NCBI GenBank assembly: GCA_009783065.1
Contig: WRHV01000005.1
Location: 1-64,000 of the forward strand
DNA from: Betaproteobacteria bacterium
Lineage (GTDB): Bacteria > Pseudomonadota > Gammaproteobacteria > Burkholderiales > Burkholderiaceae
Length of the DNA stretch: 64,000 nt
Direction: 5' to 3'
In this document: in pieces, positions 18,737 to 31,303 of the stretch
Numbering within the stretch: the first letter of the stretch is position 1
Layout of the letters: each line of letters begins with the position of its first letter
Translations under genes and position numbers: made by a program
The notes under the pieces: generated by a model
What the model was told of the DNA's origin: nothing
The model's input: the letters and a program-made list of their open reading frames with translations, nothing else
The model's database searches: none

Positions 18737-20137
18737 ATGTCATCATCCGCACCAGAGGAGCCGTCAAAAAACGCCCCACCCGAAGAGCTGGACCAGACAA
18801 CCAATCGTCTCATCGACCAAACACACGACACGTGGCAGCACGTTCTCCTTTGGTTATCAGCCTCCATTCTGATTGGCCTGACCAGCGTCGGTCTGGCTAT
18901 TGCCGGTGATTATGCGTATAAAGCCAACCTTTGGCTACAGGAAAAACTCCATTGGTGGCTTCTGGTCTTTGTCCCGGCTGCCTTTGCCCTTTTTGTCTGG
19001 CTGACAAACCGCTACTTTCCAGGCATACAGGGCAGCGGCATCCCCCAGACCATTGCCGTCATTAATGATCCGGACGACCGGAAAAAAAGCAACCTGCTTT
19101 CCATACGCAATCTCATCGGCAAAATCGCCATGCTGCTGGGTGGCCTGGCTGTAGGCGCTTCTATCGGACGCGAAGGTCCAACTGTCCAGATTGGCGCGTC
19201 CATCAGCCACTTCTTCTATGGACGCGGCCCATTTCAGACAGCCGAACACCGCCGCACGCTCGTTTTAGCAGGCGGTGCGGCAGGCATTGCTGCCGCCTTT
19301 AATACGCCTTTAGCCGGTATTATGTTTGCCATTGAAGAACTCAACAAAAAATATCCTTTCAATGCGCACAGTTCAACACTGTTGACCGTCATCATTGCCG
19401 GCCTGATTTCACTGGCGATACAGGGTAACTACACGTATTTTGGTTCTACCAATGTGATGCTGGATCTGTCCCAGCATGTTTATGCCATTCTCATCTGCGG
19501 CATAGTGGGAGGATTGGCTGGAGGCTTTTTTAGCCTGCTGATCCAGAAATTCACTTTTTTCATTCCTAACTGCCTAAAAACATTTATTCACGTCCGTCCC
19601 TACGCGTTTGCCGCCATATGCGGCTTTTTGGTCGCCGCTTTGGGGTTGCTCACCAACGGCGAAACATTCGGCACCAGCTATCAGCCAACCAGAATGACGC
19701 TTGAAGCCGACGGCAGCCTCTTGTTATGGTATTACGGCATCTGCAAATTCCTTGCCACGCTGCTATCCGCATTAAGCGGCATGCCTGGCGGCCTTTTTGC
19801 GCCAACCCTTTCTGTCGGCGCCGGTCTTGGCGACAATATATCGGCACTTTTTCCAGCTATTGCTCCTCACGGCGCAATCATCATTCTGGTCATGGCGGCT
19901 TACTTGTCCGGCGTCACACGCTCGCCGTTAACTTCCTTTATCATTACAATGGAAATGACGGGCAGCAATCATATCCTGTTATCACTGATGATAACGGCTT
20001 TTCTGGCTAGCGGCGTTTCACGGTTTATCAGCCCAGTCCCGCTCTATCACGCGCTGGCGAAACGATATGCTTATCCCGTCATACCCAGAAAAAAGCATTC
20101 AACATCACCATCCGAGAATCCCGTCGGGGAAAACTGA
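18737..20137 (+). CDS. ClC-family chloride channel/transporter
   Basis: 466 residues, many membrane helices. The ClC signature segments are present: GIQGSGIPQT, GASIGREGPTVQIGAS (with the gating Glu) and GMPGGLFAPTLSVGAGLGD. The gating Glu points to an H+/Cl- exchanger type as in E. coli ClcA. A hydrophilic N-terminal region of about 35 residues precedes the first helix. It has no obvious operon partner upstream; the M20 hydrolase follows by 7 bases. Confidence 0.93.
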   Translation: MSSSAPEEPSKNAPPEELDQTTNRLIDQTHDTWQHVLLWLSASILIGLTSVGLAIAGDYAYKANLWLQEKLHWWLLVFVPAAFALFVWLTNRYFPGIQGSGIPQTIAVINDPDDRKKSNLLSIRNLIGKIAMLLGGLAVGASIGREGPTVQIGASISHFFYGRGPFQTAEHRRTLVLAGGAAGIAAAFNTPLAGIMFAIEELNKKYPFNAHSSTLLTVIIAGLISLAIQGNYTYFGSTNVMLDLSQHVYAILICGIVGGLAGGFFSLLIQKFTFFIPNCLKTFIHVRPYAFAAICGFLVAALGLLTNGETFGTSYQPTRMTLEADGSLLLWYYGICKFLATLLSALSGMPGGLFAPTLSVGAGLGDNISALFPAIAPHGAIIILVMAAYLSGVTRSPLTSFIITMEMTGSNHILLSLMITAFLASGVSRFISPVPLYHALAKRYAYPVIPRKKHSTSPSENPVGEN

Positions 20138-20144
20138 CCACGTT

Positions 20145-21347
20145 ATGACACAACTCATCCATTTCACACCTGAATTTCTTGCAGAAATCCAGCATATCCG
20201 CCGCCACATTCATGCCCATCCGGAAATCGCTTATGAAGAACACGGCACATCTGAGCTCATTGCGAAAAAATTAGAAGAAAATGGCATCCCCGCTTTGCGC
20301 AATATAGGAGGCACTGGGGTTGTCGGCAAAATCCAGAACGGCGCCAGCAAACGTGCTATCGGCTTGCGCGCAGATATTGACGCGCTTCCAATGCAAGAAC
20401 TCAACCAGTTCGGCCACGCATCCCGCCACCCCGGAAAAATGCATGCATGCGGCCATGACGGTCATGCCGCCATGCTGCTGGGCGCTGCCATCCACCTGGC
20501 CAAAACCCGCCAGTTCGATGGCACCATCTATGCGATCTTCCAACCGGCCGAAGAAAGTTATGGCGGCGCTTTGCGCATGATTAAGGAAGGGCTTTTCGAG
20601 AAATGTCCTGTCGATGCTGTTTTCGGCATGCACAACTGGCCCGACTACGCGGCGGGTGAATTTGCCGTCCGGTCAGGCCCCATGATGGCATCCAGTAATT
20701 CCTTCACCCTAACCATTCGTGGGCGCGGCGGCCATGGCGCCCAACCCCATCATACGATTGACCCTATCATGACTGCCATACAGATTGCACAGGCATGGCA
20801 AACGATTATCACCCGCAACAAAGCCCCGATTGATGCAGCAGCGCTTTCAGTCACCCAAATCCATACCGGCAGCGCCTTTAATGTCGTGCCGGATGATGCC
20901 ATGATAGCGGGAACGGTCCGGACTTTTTCAACAGAAGTGCTTGATTTAATTGAGCAACGCATGCGCGAAATCGCAGCACATACTGCCGCCGCATTCCATT
21001 GCCAGGCCGAATTTGAATTCCAGCGAAATTACCCGCCGCTCGTCAATCACGCAACAGAAACCGCACTCGCCATCGAAGTCATGGCGTCACTTGTCGGAAA
21101 CAAGCATGTCATCCGGGATGCCGCGCCAACCATGACGGCTGAGGATTTTTCTTTTATGCTGGAAAAAAAGCCGGGATGCTATGTATTCATTGGAAACGGG
21201 TCCGGCGAGCACAGAGAAGCCGATCATGGTCAAGGTCCTTGCCGACTCCACAATCCAAGCTTCGACTTTAACGACCGCATTCTTCCTTTAGGCATGAGCT
21301 ACTGGATCAGACTGGCGGAAAAATACCTCCACCAATTTGGTCAGTAA
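20145..21347 (+). CDS. M20-family amidohydrolase (hippurate hydrolase type)
   Basis: 400 residues from ATG 20145 (MTQLIHFTPEFLAEIQHIRR); an open-frame start at 20067 would overlap the ClC gene and lacks support. Metal-binding and catalytic motifs are ADIDALPM, HACGHDGHAAMLLGAA, FQPAEESYGGALRMI and TMTAEDFSFML. These enzymes remove N-acyl groups from amino acids or their conjugates. Probably cytoplasmic, since no signal peptide is seen. Confidence 0.92.
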   Translation: MTQLIHFTPEFLAEIQHIRRHIHAHPEIAYEEHGTSELIAKKLEENGIPALRNIGGTGVVGKIQNGASKRAIGLRADIDALPMQELNQFGHASRHPGKMHACGHDGHAAMLLGAAIHLAKTRQFDGTIYAIFQPAEESYGGALRMIKEGLFEKCPVDAVFGMHNWPDYAAGEFAVRSGPMMASSNSFTLTIRGRGGHGAQPHHTIDPIMTAIQIAQAWQTIITRNKAPIDAAALSVTQIHTGSAFNVVPDDAMIAGTVRTFSTEVLDLIEQRMREIAAHTAAAFHCQAEFEFQRNYPPLVNHATETALAIEVMASLVGNKHVIRDAAPTMTAEDFSFMLEKKPGCYVFIGNGSGEHREADHGQGPCRLHNPSFDFNDRILPLGMSYWIRLAEKYLHQFGQ

Positions 21348-21503
21348 ATTCTTAGAAAAGACACGATCTTCCACGAAATCAGGAAAAATATTTCCTAATT
21401 TCCATCTTTTTCAAGTCAAATAAACAAGTTCATGGTATAAACTCGTTCTAAAAGGAACATTCAGCAGCATGTAGACTGACCGAACCAATAAGCAAGAGGC
21501 AAA

Positions 21504-21917
21504 ATGAAAATCAGAGATATCATGACCAAATCCGTCGTCGCCGTTGAAATGGACGACAAACTGTCTTTGGTAAAAGAGATTTTTGACAATTCAAAATTTC
21601 GTCACCTGCTGGTCATCGACGAAGGCAAGCTCTTTGGCGTTGTCTCTGACCGTGACCTCTTAAAGGCGCTCAGCCCCAACCTGGGAACCATGGTTGTCAC
21701 TCACCGGGACTTGGCAACCCTTAACAAACGGGTTCACCAGATTATGACCCGTAAACCGATCACGCTCAAACCGGATGCCTCTATCAGTGACGCGGCGGTT
21801 TTATTCAATACCCACCGGATTTCGTGCATCCCCATTGTGGACGATGAATTTCGGCCTATTGGTATTATAAGCTGGCGTGATCTTATTAAAACCATGCTGC
21901 CTCAGCCTGAACTCTAA
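21504..21917 (+). CDS. CBS-domain protein
   Basis: 137 residues made of two CBS motifs: MKIRDIMTKSVVAVEMDDKL...GVVSDRDLL and VHQIMTRKPITLKPDASISD...GIISWRDLI. Such stand-alone pairs bind adenine nucleotides and regulate partner proteins. No partner is evident; ribosome binding site AAGAGG lies just upstream. Confidence 0.88.
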   Translation: MKIRDIMTKSVVAVEMDDKLSLVKEIFDNSKFRHLLVIDEGKLFGVVSDRDLLKALSPNLGTMVVTHRDLATLNKRVHQIMTRKPITLKPDASISDAAVLFNTHRISCIPIVDDEFRPIGIISWRDLIKTMLPQPEL

Positions 21918-21938
21918 CCAGCCTAACCGGCAATATCT

Positions 21939-22733
21939 TCAGTTCAGGAAAATTGAATACAAACTGAGAATAATCTCAACTGCGATGAGGATGATGATAT
22001 ACCATTCCAGGCGGTTGGAATGACGGTTGTTCAGCAGATCAAGCAGTGTTTCTGCTGTGCGCGAAATCAGGTTCAGCTTGCGTTCCATCGCCGCATGCCG
22101 CTCTAAAATCTCGAATTCATCCTCAAGACGGCTGTAAAGCCCCTGCAAAGCCGGATTTTCCCACAGCACTTCCGGTTTTTCAGGAATATTTACCCGCCCG
22201 ACCATCAAATGCTCGGAAAGCAGCATTGCTCCGATATTTTGCAACAATTCTTTCGCTGTTCCGCTAATACGGCCAGACATTTCCATATTCTTGGCCAACG
22301 GCTCGATACGATCAAAATTATGCGCAATTTTTGCTTCATACTCTGCCAGCACCACACTTTTCGCCAGCACATCCGCAATAATCTGCAACCGTTCGACAGA
22401 AATTTCAGAAATAAATACCGTGTTGCCGCGCATTCCCTCACGCTCGGCAGGATCCACACGTACCGTGATTTCCTCTATTTCCGGGTTACTGTAAGGTTCG
22501 CTGATGAGAGATTTCAGGCGCTCGCGCACAACGGCTTCGTATAACGGATCAACGCCGAAAAAAACGACCACGCCATGACGATACAAAACCGCAATGCCAT
22601 TTTCAGCGCGAATGGTAAGCGGATTGGAAGCAAGGGCATCGGATTCTTCCATAATGCGCAGATCGAGACGATTACCTATAAAAATCGCCCGCGCAATAAA
22701 AGATGTTTTCCCAGAAAGCAAAAGATCACTCAT
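21939..22733 (-). CDS. RMD1/YagE family protein (DUF155)
   Basis: 264 residues. The central region (VLYRHGVVVFFGVDPLYEAV ... ISVERLQIIADVLAKSVVLAEYE) and the C-terminal membrane segment WYIIILIAVEIILSLYSIFL match the DUF155/RMD1 family, whose eukaryotic members are mitochondrial. The bacterial role is not established. It stands alone, convergent with the CBS gene, and the second palindromic repeat lies upstream of its start. Confidence 0.85.
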   Translation of the reverse strand: MSDLLLSGKTSFIARAIFIGNRLDLRIMEESDALASNPLTIRAENGIAVLYRHGVVVFFGVDPLYEAVVRERLKSLISEPYSNPEIEEITVRVDPAEREGMRGNTVFISEISVERLQIIADVLAKSVVLAEYEAKIAHNFDRIEPLAKNMEMSGRISGTAKELLQNIGAMLLSEHLMVGRVNIPEKPEVLWENPALQGLYSRLEDEFEILERHAAMERKLNLISRTAETLLDLLNNRHSNRLEWYIIILIAVEIILSLYSIFLN

Positions 22734-22789
22734 TATTTATTCCTGTCAAACTGACAATCACATTATACAAGTCCGGCTGAACCATTTCC

Positions 22790-22967
22790 AGGGTCAGCCC
22801 TCATTAATTTGTCGTCGCGAAAAGATGATTTATTCTGTCTGCCAAGGCGCAGGGCCAAAATGGGACGATGGCGTATTGAACATACGGTGAGTTCAATTTT
22901 GAACCGGCAACGCAGGCAGACGGGATAAAGCGGCTTTGCAGCAGACAAATTAAGGAGGGCTGATCCT
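22790..22967. repeat. Palindromic dispersed repeat, copy 2 (178 bp)
   Basis: Second copy of the element at 2296-2474: the left end AGGGTCAGCCCTCATTAATT is identical, the interior differs by scattered substitutions and the right end is degraded (cagcagacaaattaaggagg), so the terminal inverted repeat is weaker. It lies between the DUF155 gene and the stop of fur. No coding capacity seen. Confidence 0.85.
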
Positions 22968-22983
22968 AACGTGCTTTGCTTCT

Positions 22984-23421
22984 TTATTTTTTACAGGCAG
23001 GCATACAATAACCATACAGCGCCAGTGCGTGATCAACCATTTCAAAACCGCGATCCCGTGCCATTTTACGCTGCCGCGCTTCTATCTGATCATCATGAAA
23101 TTCCTCAACCCTGCCACACCTTAAGCAAACGATATGATCATGATGCACGCCTTCATTCAATTCATATACCGCTTTGCCGGTTTCAAAATAATTGCGGGTT
23201 AAAAGACCAGCCTGTTCAAATTGTGTCAGCACCCGGTAAACGGTTGCCAGACCAATTTCCAGGTTATCGGCTATCAGCAGCCGAAAAATATCTTCCGCAC
23301 TAAGGTGGCGAACCGGATTTTGCTGGAAAATCTCTAAAATCTTCAGGCGGGGCTGTGTCGCCTTGAGCCCGCTGGCCTTCAGTTCAGCCGGATTGTTGTT
23401 TTCAGTGTCCTTTTTACTCAT
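22984..23421 (-). CDS. fur: Ferric uptake regulator
   Basis: 145 residues from ATG 23421 ([20 protein letters not shown]). The DNA-binding half contains [15 protein letters not shown] and [16 protein letters not shown]. The metal-binding half has [16 protein letters not shown] and ends with a short C-x4-C (CMPAC). An upstream ATG at 23526 would add 35 atypical residues and cross into the bamE promoter. It is the iron-responsive repressor likely acting at the feoAB box. Divergent from bamE, a common betaproteobacterial arrangement. Confidence 0.95.
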   Translation of the reverse strand: MSKKDTENNNPAELKASGLKATQPRLKILEIFQQNPVRHLSAEDIFRLLIADNLEIGLATVYRVLTQFEQAGLLTRNYFETGKAVYELNEGVHHDHIVCLRCGRVEEFHDDQIEARQRKMARDRGFEMVDHALALYGYCMPACKK

Positions 23422-23520
23422 GATGAATCCAGTTAAAAGCACAAAATTCTTCCCATCTGCTTTATCATATAGTGTTTGTTTGTCCAGCTCAATGAATTGC
23501 AACAAGGAATAAATTACACA

Positions 23521-24702
23521 ATGCACACAACATTGTCCTCAAAACGGTACTTGCTGGCCCTATTTTCAGCCGCATTTCTACTGACCGGCTGTGGCGTTAC
23601 CACAAAAAAAACCTTCCTTGGCGAACCGGTTCAAAAGCGCGCTGATAATGCGGTTCCCGTATCATCAAGCGATACCGAACCCGTCTCTCCAGATGGGCTT
23701 CCCCGCAATCCGGCATGGGATTCTACTGAAGTTACCGTTACGCAAAATCTGCTTCATATCATTACGCCCTACAGGATCAGTATCCAGCAGGGTAATTTTG
23801 TTTCCCAGGAAATGCTGGCCAAAATACAGGAAGGCATGACCAAAGAGCAGGTCCGGTTTGCGCTAGGCACGCCACTGATGACGGATATTTTCCATCCTAC
23901 CCGCTGGGATTATATTTTCCGTCTGCAAAAACCGGATGGAAGAATAACCAACAATCGCGTCATCATCTATTTTACGGATAACCGCGTCGCCCGAATCGTT
24001 CACGACCCGTTGCCGAATGAAATGCAATACCTGGAAACCATTGCCGGACCACCCTCCAAAAAGAAAGCAACCAGCAAAGACAAGACCGCTGCTCCAATAG
24101 CCGATGAAAAAGAGACGGCTCAACAGGCACAACCCCCCATATCAGAAAAAAGTGCTCCGGATGTCGATTCCCCTGAAACCGCAATTAAAACAGATACCAC
24201 CGCTCCTATTATAAGCGACTCACCGGAAACGATGCCCGTTTCAACTGAAGCCGTTGAAACCCTATCCGAACCCGTAGAAAAATACCATTCTGAACCGGCT
24301 GTAACGGCCCCGCAAAACACGGTGTCATCTACCGCAACGGAAACGGTTGAAGCAACAACAACACCCGAAAAGACATTTTATTCTGAACCCGTTGTCACAG
24401 AAACTAACGAAACGATCCCACCTGCAACAGCACCTGTGCCATCCAGCCTTGAACAGCGTGAAGCAATCCCCATGCCTGTAGAAACCAGTCATCATGAAAG
24501 CAAACCGGTTTCAACCGGCGTATCAGAAACGATGCCGTCAACCACGGAAGTCGAGACGGTACAGACGGATACACCCGAACCGGTCAGACAGGCAATACCG
24601 GCAGAAGCCGTCACGCAGGATATATCTGAGAAACAGGATAAAAATTTCGAGGCTACGCCTGACTCCATCATGCAGCTTCATCAACTGATGCAATCCAAAT
24701 AA
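23521..24702 (+). CDS. bamE: Outer membrane assembly lipoprotein BamE with a long C-terminal extension
   Basis: 393 residues from ATG 23521. A lipoprotein signal ends LLTGC with Cys24. The BamE/SmpA domain occupies about residues 75-180 ([41 protein letters not shown]). BamE is part of the BAM complex that inserts beta-barrel proteins. The family is normally 110-180 residues; here about 200 extra residues rich in Thr, Pro, Glu and Ser follow, with recurring ETMP/ETI and (Y)HSEP/YSEP units. The extension has no recognised domain and may span towards peptidoglycan (inference). Confidence 0.92.
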   Translation: MHTTLSSKRYLLALFSAAFLLTGCGVTTKKTFLGEPVQKRADNAVPVSSSDTEPVSPDGLPRNPAWDSTEVTVTQNLLHIITPYRISIQQGNFVSQEMLAKIQEGMTKEQVRFALGTPLMTDIFHPTRWDYIFRLQKPDGRITNNRVIIYFTDNRVARIVHDPLPNEMQYLETIAGPPSKKKATSKDKTAAPIADEKETAQQAQPPISEKSAPDVDSPETAIKTDTTAPIISDSPETMPVSTEAVETLSEPVEKYHSEPAVTAPQNTVSSTATETVEATTTPEKTFYSEPVVTETNETIPPATAPVPSSLEQREAIPMPVETSHHESKPVSTGVSETMPSTTEVETVQTDTPEPVRQAIPAEAVTQDISEKQDKNFEATPDSIMQLHQLMQSK

Positions 24703-24722
24703 AAAAGAAGGAAATGAATTCA

Positions 24723-25526
24723 ATGAAAATTGCCATTGCAGGAGCCAGCGGTCGCATGGGGCACATGTTGATTGAAACCATCTTAAACACGGAAGATGCA
24801 ACCCTGGTGGGCGCAATGGATGTTGCGAAAAGCGAGAATATCGGCAAGGATGCCGGCCTTTTTCTTGGACGGCAAACCGGCATTGCCGTTCAATCCGACA
24901 TCTCAAAAAGCCTCAGCAATGCGGAATACCTGATTGATTTTACCCGGCCGGAAGGCACACTGGATCATTTGGCTTACTGCGAACAGCATGGCATCAAGAT
25001 GATTATCGGCACAACCGGTTTTGATGACGCCGGTAAGGCAAGAATTGCCGAAGCTGCAAAAAAAATCGCGATTGTATTTGCGCCCAATATGAGTATTGGC
25101 GTTAATGTCACCATGAAACTGCTGGAACTGGCCGCAAAAAATTTCTCAACCGGTTACGATATTGAAATCATTGAGGCGCATCACCGGCATAAAATCGACG
25201 CGCCATCCGGCACTGCGCTCAAAATGGGAGAAGTCATCGCCGACGCGATTGGCCGCGATTTGCAGGAATGCGGCACATTTGTACGTCACGGAATAACGGG
25301 AGAGCGTGATCCTTCCACGATCGGCTTTGCCACCATAAGAGGCGGCGACATCATTGGTGACCACACTGTCCTGTTCGCCGGTATCGGCGAACGTATCGAA
25401 ATCACCCATAAATCGGCAAGCCGTGTCTCTTACGCACTGGGCAGCTTAAGAGCCGCCCGTTTTCTGGCCGATAAGACAAACGGCTTGTACGATATGCAAG
25501 ACGTACTTGGACTAAAAGATAGCTAA
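24723..25526 (+). CDS. dapB: 4-hydroxy-tetrahydrodipicolinate reductase
   Basis: 267 residues from ATG 24723 ([16 protein letters not shown]), preferred over ATG 24714 because AAGGA then has proper spacing. The nucleotide-binding GASGRMG and the catalytic [16 protein letters not shown] motif are present, as is [11 protein letters not shown]. It performs the second committed step of lysine/diaminopimelate synthesis. It directly follows bamE and may share its transcript. Confidence 0.97.
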   Translation: MKIAIAGASGRMGHMLIETILNTEDATLVGAMDVAKSENIGKDAGLFLGRQTGIAVQSDISKSLSNAEYLIDFTRPEGTLDHLAYCEQHGIKMIIGTTGFDDAGKARIAEAAKKIAIVFAPNMSIGVNVTMKLLELAAKNFSTGYDIEIIEAHHRHKIDAPSGTALKMGEVIADAIGRDLQECGTFVRHGITGERDPSTIGFATIRGGDIIGDHTVLFAGIGERIEITHKSASRVSYALGSLRAARFLADKTNGLYDMQDVLGLKDS

Positions 25527-25633
25527 GGCTGCCTCATTTCTCTTTTAGTCCATCTGCGGCAGCCACGCAGATAGGCTACTGCTTTAACTTGAAAATCAAA
25601 AACCGATTTTCTCTGACATAAACCGTAATGTGA

Positions 25634-28303
<2,670 letters not shown>

Positions 28304-28329
28304 ACTGGTCAATCGAAAACAGACGAACC

Positions 28330-28869
28330 ATGAAACGCCCTCTTCTTTTTTCATCCACACTGGCCATGCTTGCCGGTGTGCTCCTGCTTTCCGCTTGCGG
28401 CTTTACCCTGCGCGGCACGGGCGGCGATTTCCGATTGCCTTTCAAGACCCTGTATATCAACATTTCTGGCAACGACGCTTTTGCCGCCACGCTCAGACGG
28501 CATATCCGCAGCACGGGAACAGAAATCGTCCAGGATCGCAAGCAGGCTGATGCCTCACTGGAAATCTTGCGCCGTGACAGAACCAGGGAAGTCCTCTCTC
28601 TCAGTACAGCGGGACGGGTTCGTGAATACGCCCTCTTTTACACTTTCCGCTTTCAGGTCACGGATCGTGAAAATCGCATTTTGATGGAACCGGTGGAAAT
28701 CCGTCTGAGACGGACACTCATTTACGACGAATCACAAGCCTATGCCAGAGAAAAGGAAGCAGAAATGCTTTACGAGGATATGCAAAATGATGTGATATCG
28801 CAGGTTGTCCGCCGGATGGCCAATATTGAGATAAACGATCAATCCGACAAAACGGAACCTGATTTATAA
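28330..28869 (+). CDS. lptE: LPS-assembly lipoprotein LptE
   Basis: 179 residues with a lipoprotein signal ending LLLSAC (Cys23) followed by the typical GFTLRGTG start of mature LptE. It plugs the LptD barrel that delivers lipopolysaccharide to the outer leaflet. The leuS-lptE-holA order is conserved in proteobacteria and supports the call. Confidence 0.93.
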   Translation: MKRPLLFSSTLAMLAGVLLLSACGFTLRGTGGDFRLPFKTLYINISGNDAFAATLRRHIRSTGTEIVQDRKQADASLEILRRDRTREVLSLSTAGRVREYALFYTFRFQVTDRENRILMEPVEIRLRRTLIYDESQAYAREKEAEMLYEDMQNDVISQVVRRMANIEINDQSDKTEPDL

Positions 28870-28895
28870 ACACCACTTTATCCTATACGAAAAGC

Positions 28896-29927
28896 ATGCA
28901 ACTGCGACCGGAAACCCTTGAAGCCCATCTTGAAAAGGAACTGGCTCCTTTGTATGTCATTACCAGCGATGAACATCTGCTGCTGCTGGAAGCCGCCGAC
29001 AAAATCCGGGAAGCGGCAAGAAAACACGGCTGTACCGAACGGGAAATCCTGACGGTTGAACGCAGCTTTAAATGGGGCGATCTGCAAGCTGCCAACAGCG
29101 CCATGTCCCTTTTTGGCGACAAAAAACTGATTGAGCTGCGTATCCCTACCGGCAAGCCGGGAAAGGAAGGCAGCCAGGTATTGCAGCGCTACACGGCCGA
29201 ACTACACCCGGATAACGTCACATTGATCACCCTGCCGAAACTCGACTGGGCGACACAAAAATCAGCCTGGGTCAGCGCCTTGCAAAAAACGGCCATTTAC
29301 ATCGACATCCCTATCGTCGAGCGGTCCCAACTGGGAAACTGGATTGCATCCCGCCTTAAATTACAGAATCAAAGCGCCGATACCGAAAGCATCGAATTTC
29401 TGGTCAGCCGGGTCGAAGGCAACCTCCTGGCAGCACACCAGGAAATCCGAAAGCTGGGACTGCTGTACCCACAAGGGAAGCTGAACTTTGAACAAATTAA
29501 GGAAGCGGTCTTAAATGTTGCGCGTTACGATGTGTTCAAGCTCAATGAAGCGATGCTGACAGGCAACACCACCCGTTTTGTCCGAATGATGGAAGGGCTA
29601 AAAGGCGAAGGTGAGCCCTTGCCGCTCGTGCTGTGGACGATAACGGAAGAAATCCGTACACTTTTAAAAATTCAGATCGGTACCGCTCAAGGGCAAACTG
29701 CTGGCACGCTGATGAAAAATCTGAGAATCTGGGGCCCCCGGGAAAAACTGATCACCACAGCTTTGCGCCGTCTCAATACCGATACGCTCCAGCAAGCACT
29801 CCAGCAAGCAGCCCAGGTCGATAAAATCGTCAAAGGGCTTCGTGTCGAAACACTGGTGGACGATGCCTGGGATGCGCTGCTCCAGCTTGGCTTGATTCTG
29901 ACGCAAAGCGGCACAAAAACGGCTTAA
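28896..29927 (+). CDS. holA: DNA polymerase III delta subunit
   Basis: 343 residues, normal for HolA, the clamp-loader subunit that opens the beta clamp. Recognisable regions are LAPLYVITSDEHLLLLEAAD near the start, FGDKKLIELRIPTGKPGKEG, and LPLVLWTITEEIRTLL. It starts 26 bases after lptE, in the conserved order. Confidence 0.94.
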   Translation: MQLRPETLEAHLEKELAPLYVITSDEHLLLLEAADKIREAARKHGCTEREILTVERSFKWGDLQAANSAMSLFGDKKLIELRIPTGKPGKEGSQVLQRYTAELHPDNVTLITLPKLDWATQKSAWVSALQKTAIYIDIPIVERSQLGNWIASRLKLQNQSADTESIEFLVSRVEGNLLAAHQEIRKLGLLYPQGKLNFEQIKEAVLNVARYDVFKLNEAMLTGNTTRFVRMMEGLKGEGEPLPLVLWTITEEIRTLLKIQIGTAQGQTAGTLMKNLRIWGPREKLITTALRRLNTDTLQQALQQAAQVDKIVKGLRVETLVDDAWDALLQLGLILTQSGTKTA

Positions 29928-29982
29928 AACGCGTACAATTTCAATTTAATCAGCTTATCAGGCGCCAACCCTTACTTGAATT

Positions 29983-31248
29983 ATGAATATCCGGGAATAC
30001 ATGAGCCGAATCGGCAAACAGGCACGCCAAGCTTCACGCATTATGGCAAAAGCGGATACGGCAGCCAAAAACCGGGCGCTCGCATCCATCGCTGCCGCCA
30101 TCCGCCGTGATGCATCAACCCTGTTAGAAGCCAATGAAAAAGACCTTGCCGCTGCACATGCAAACGGACTGGAATCCGCCCTGCTCGATCGGCTGACATT
30201 GACACCAGCCAGTATTGCCACCATGGCGGAAGGGCTTGAACAAATCATCGCATTGCCTGATCCCATCGGTGAAATCACCAACCTCAAATATCGCCCAAGC
30301 GGTATCCAGGTAGGCCAGATGCGGGTGCCTTTAGGCGTTATCGGCATCATTTATGAAGCGCGCCCGAATGTAACGGTCGATGCCGCCGGTCTTTGCATCA
30401 AGAGCGGCAATGCCGCCATCCTGCGGGGCGGTTCGGAAGCCATCCATTGCAATCAGGCTTTAGCCGCCCTTGTCCGCGAAGGACTCTCAAGTGCTGCCCT
30501 GCCGGAAGAAGCCATACAGATCGTTGAAACGACAGACCGCGCCGCAGTAGGTGAACTCATCACGATGCCGGAATACGTTGATGTGATCGTTCCGCGCGGC
30601 GGAAAAGGATTAATCGAGCGCCTCATGCGCGACTCACGTATTCCCATGATCAAGCACTTGGACGGCATTTGCCATGTCTATATTGATGACAGCGCAGATA
30701 TTGGCAAGGCCCTGGCTATTTCCTTTAACGCCAAATGCCAGCGATACGGCACGTGCAACACCATGGAAACCCTCCTTGTCTCCCGTCAAATCGCGCCAGT
30801 CGTTTTGCCCAAGCTGGCCAAACTTTATGAACCGGAGCAAGTCGAGCTGCGATGCGACGAAACGGCGATGCAAATTCTGGATCGTTACCCTTACCTGAAA
30901 GCGGCAACAACAGAAGACTGGCAAACTGAATACCTCGCGCCCATCCTCGCTGTGCGAGTCGTGGATGGGCTGGATCAAGCCATCGCGCATATCAATACCT
31001 GGTCGTCACAGCACACGGATACCATCATCACCGAAGACTACAGCCATGCCCTGCGCTTTCTCCGCGAAATTGATTCCGCATCCGTCATGGTCAATGCCTC
31101 AACCCGTTTTGCCGATGGCTTTGAATATGGCCTCGGCGCTGAGATCGGCATATCCAATGACAAGCTGCATGCCCGTGGGCCAGTCGGTCTTGAAGGGCTG
31201 ACTTCGCAAAAATACATCGTGCTGGGCCACGGTGAAATAAGAAAATAA
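29983..31248 (+). CDS. proA: Gamma-glutamyl phosphate reductase
   Basis: 421 residues. The aldehyde dehydrogenase-like fold shows [17 protein letters not shown], the [14 protein letters not shown] loop, and the catalytic Cys region [17 protein letters not shown]. It makes glutamate 5-semialdehyde for proline synthesis. An internal ATG at 30001 ([10 protein letters not shown]) is an alternative start. proB is not in the window. Confidence 0.97.
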   Translation: MNIREYMSRIGKQARQASRIMAKADTAAKNRALASIAAAIRRDASTLLEANEKDLAAAHANGLESALLDRLTLTPASIATMAEGLEQIIALPDPIGEITNLKYRPSGIQVGQMRVPLGVIGIIYEARPNVTVDAAGLCIKSGNAAILRGGSEAIHCNQALAALVREGLSSAALPEEAIQIVETTDRAAVGELITMPEYVDVIVPRGGKGLIERLMRDSRIPMIKHLDGICHVYIDDSADIGKALAISFNAKCQRYGTCNTMETLLVSRQIAPVVLPKLAKLYEPEQVELRCDETAMQILDRYPYLKAATTEDWQTEYLAPILAVRVVDGLDQAIAHINTWSSQHTDTIITEDYSHALRFLREIDSASVMVNASTRFADGFEYGLGAEIGISNDKLHARGPVGLEGLTSQKYIVLGHGEIRK

Positions 31249-31303
31249 GCTCTCCCAGCGGGATTGAACGGCTCAATCCCCTCTTTCCGGAAAAGGTTTC
31301 ACT

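Noticed and set aside
23422..23526. Extension of fur to an upstream ATG
   Set aside because: Adds 35 residues not seen in Fur proteins and would cross the bamE start region.
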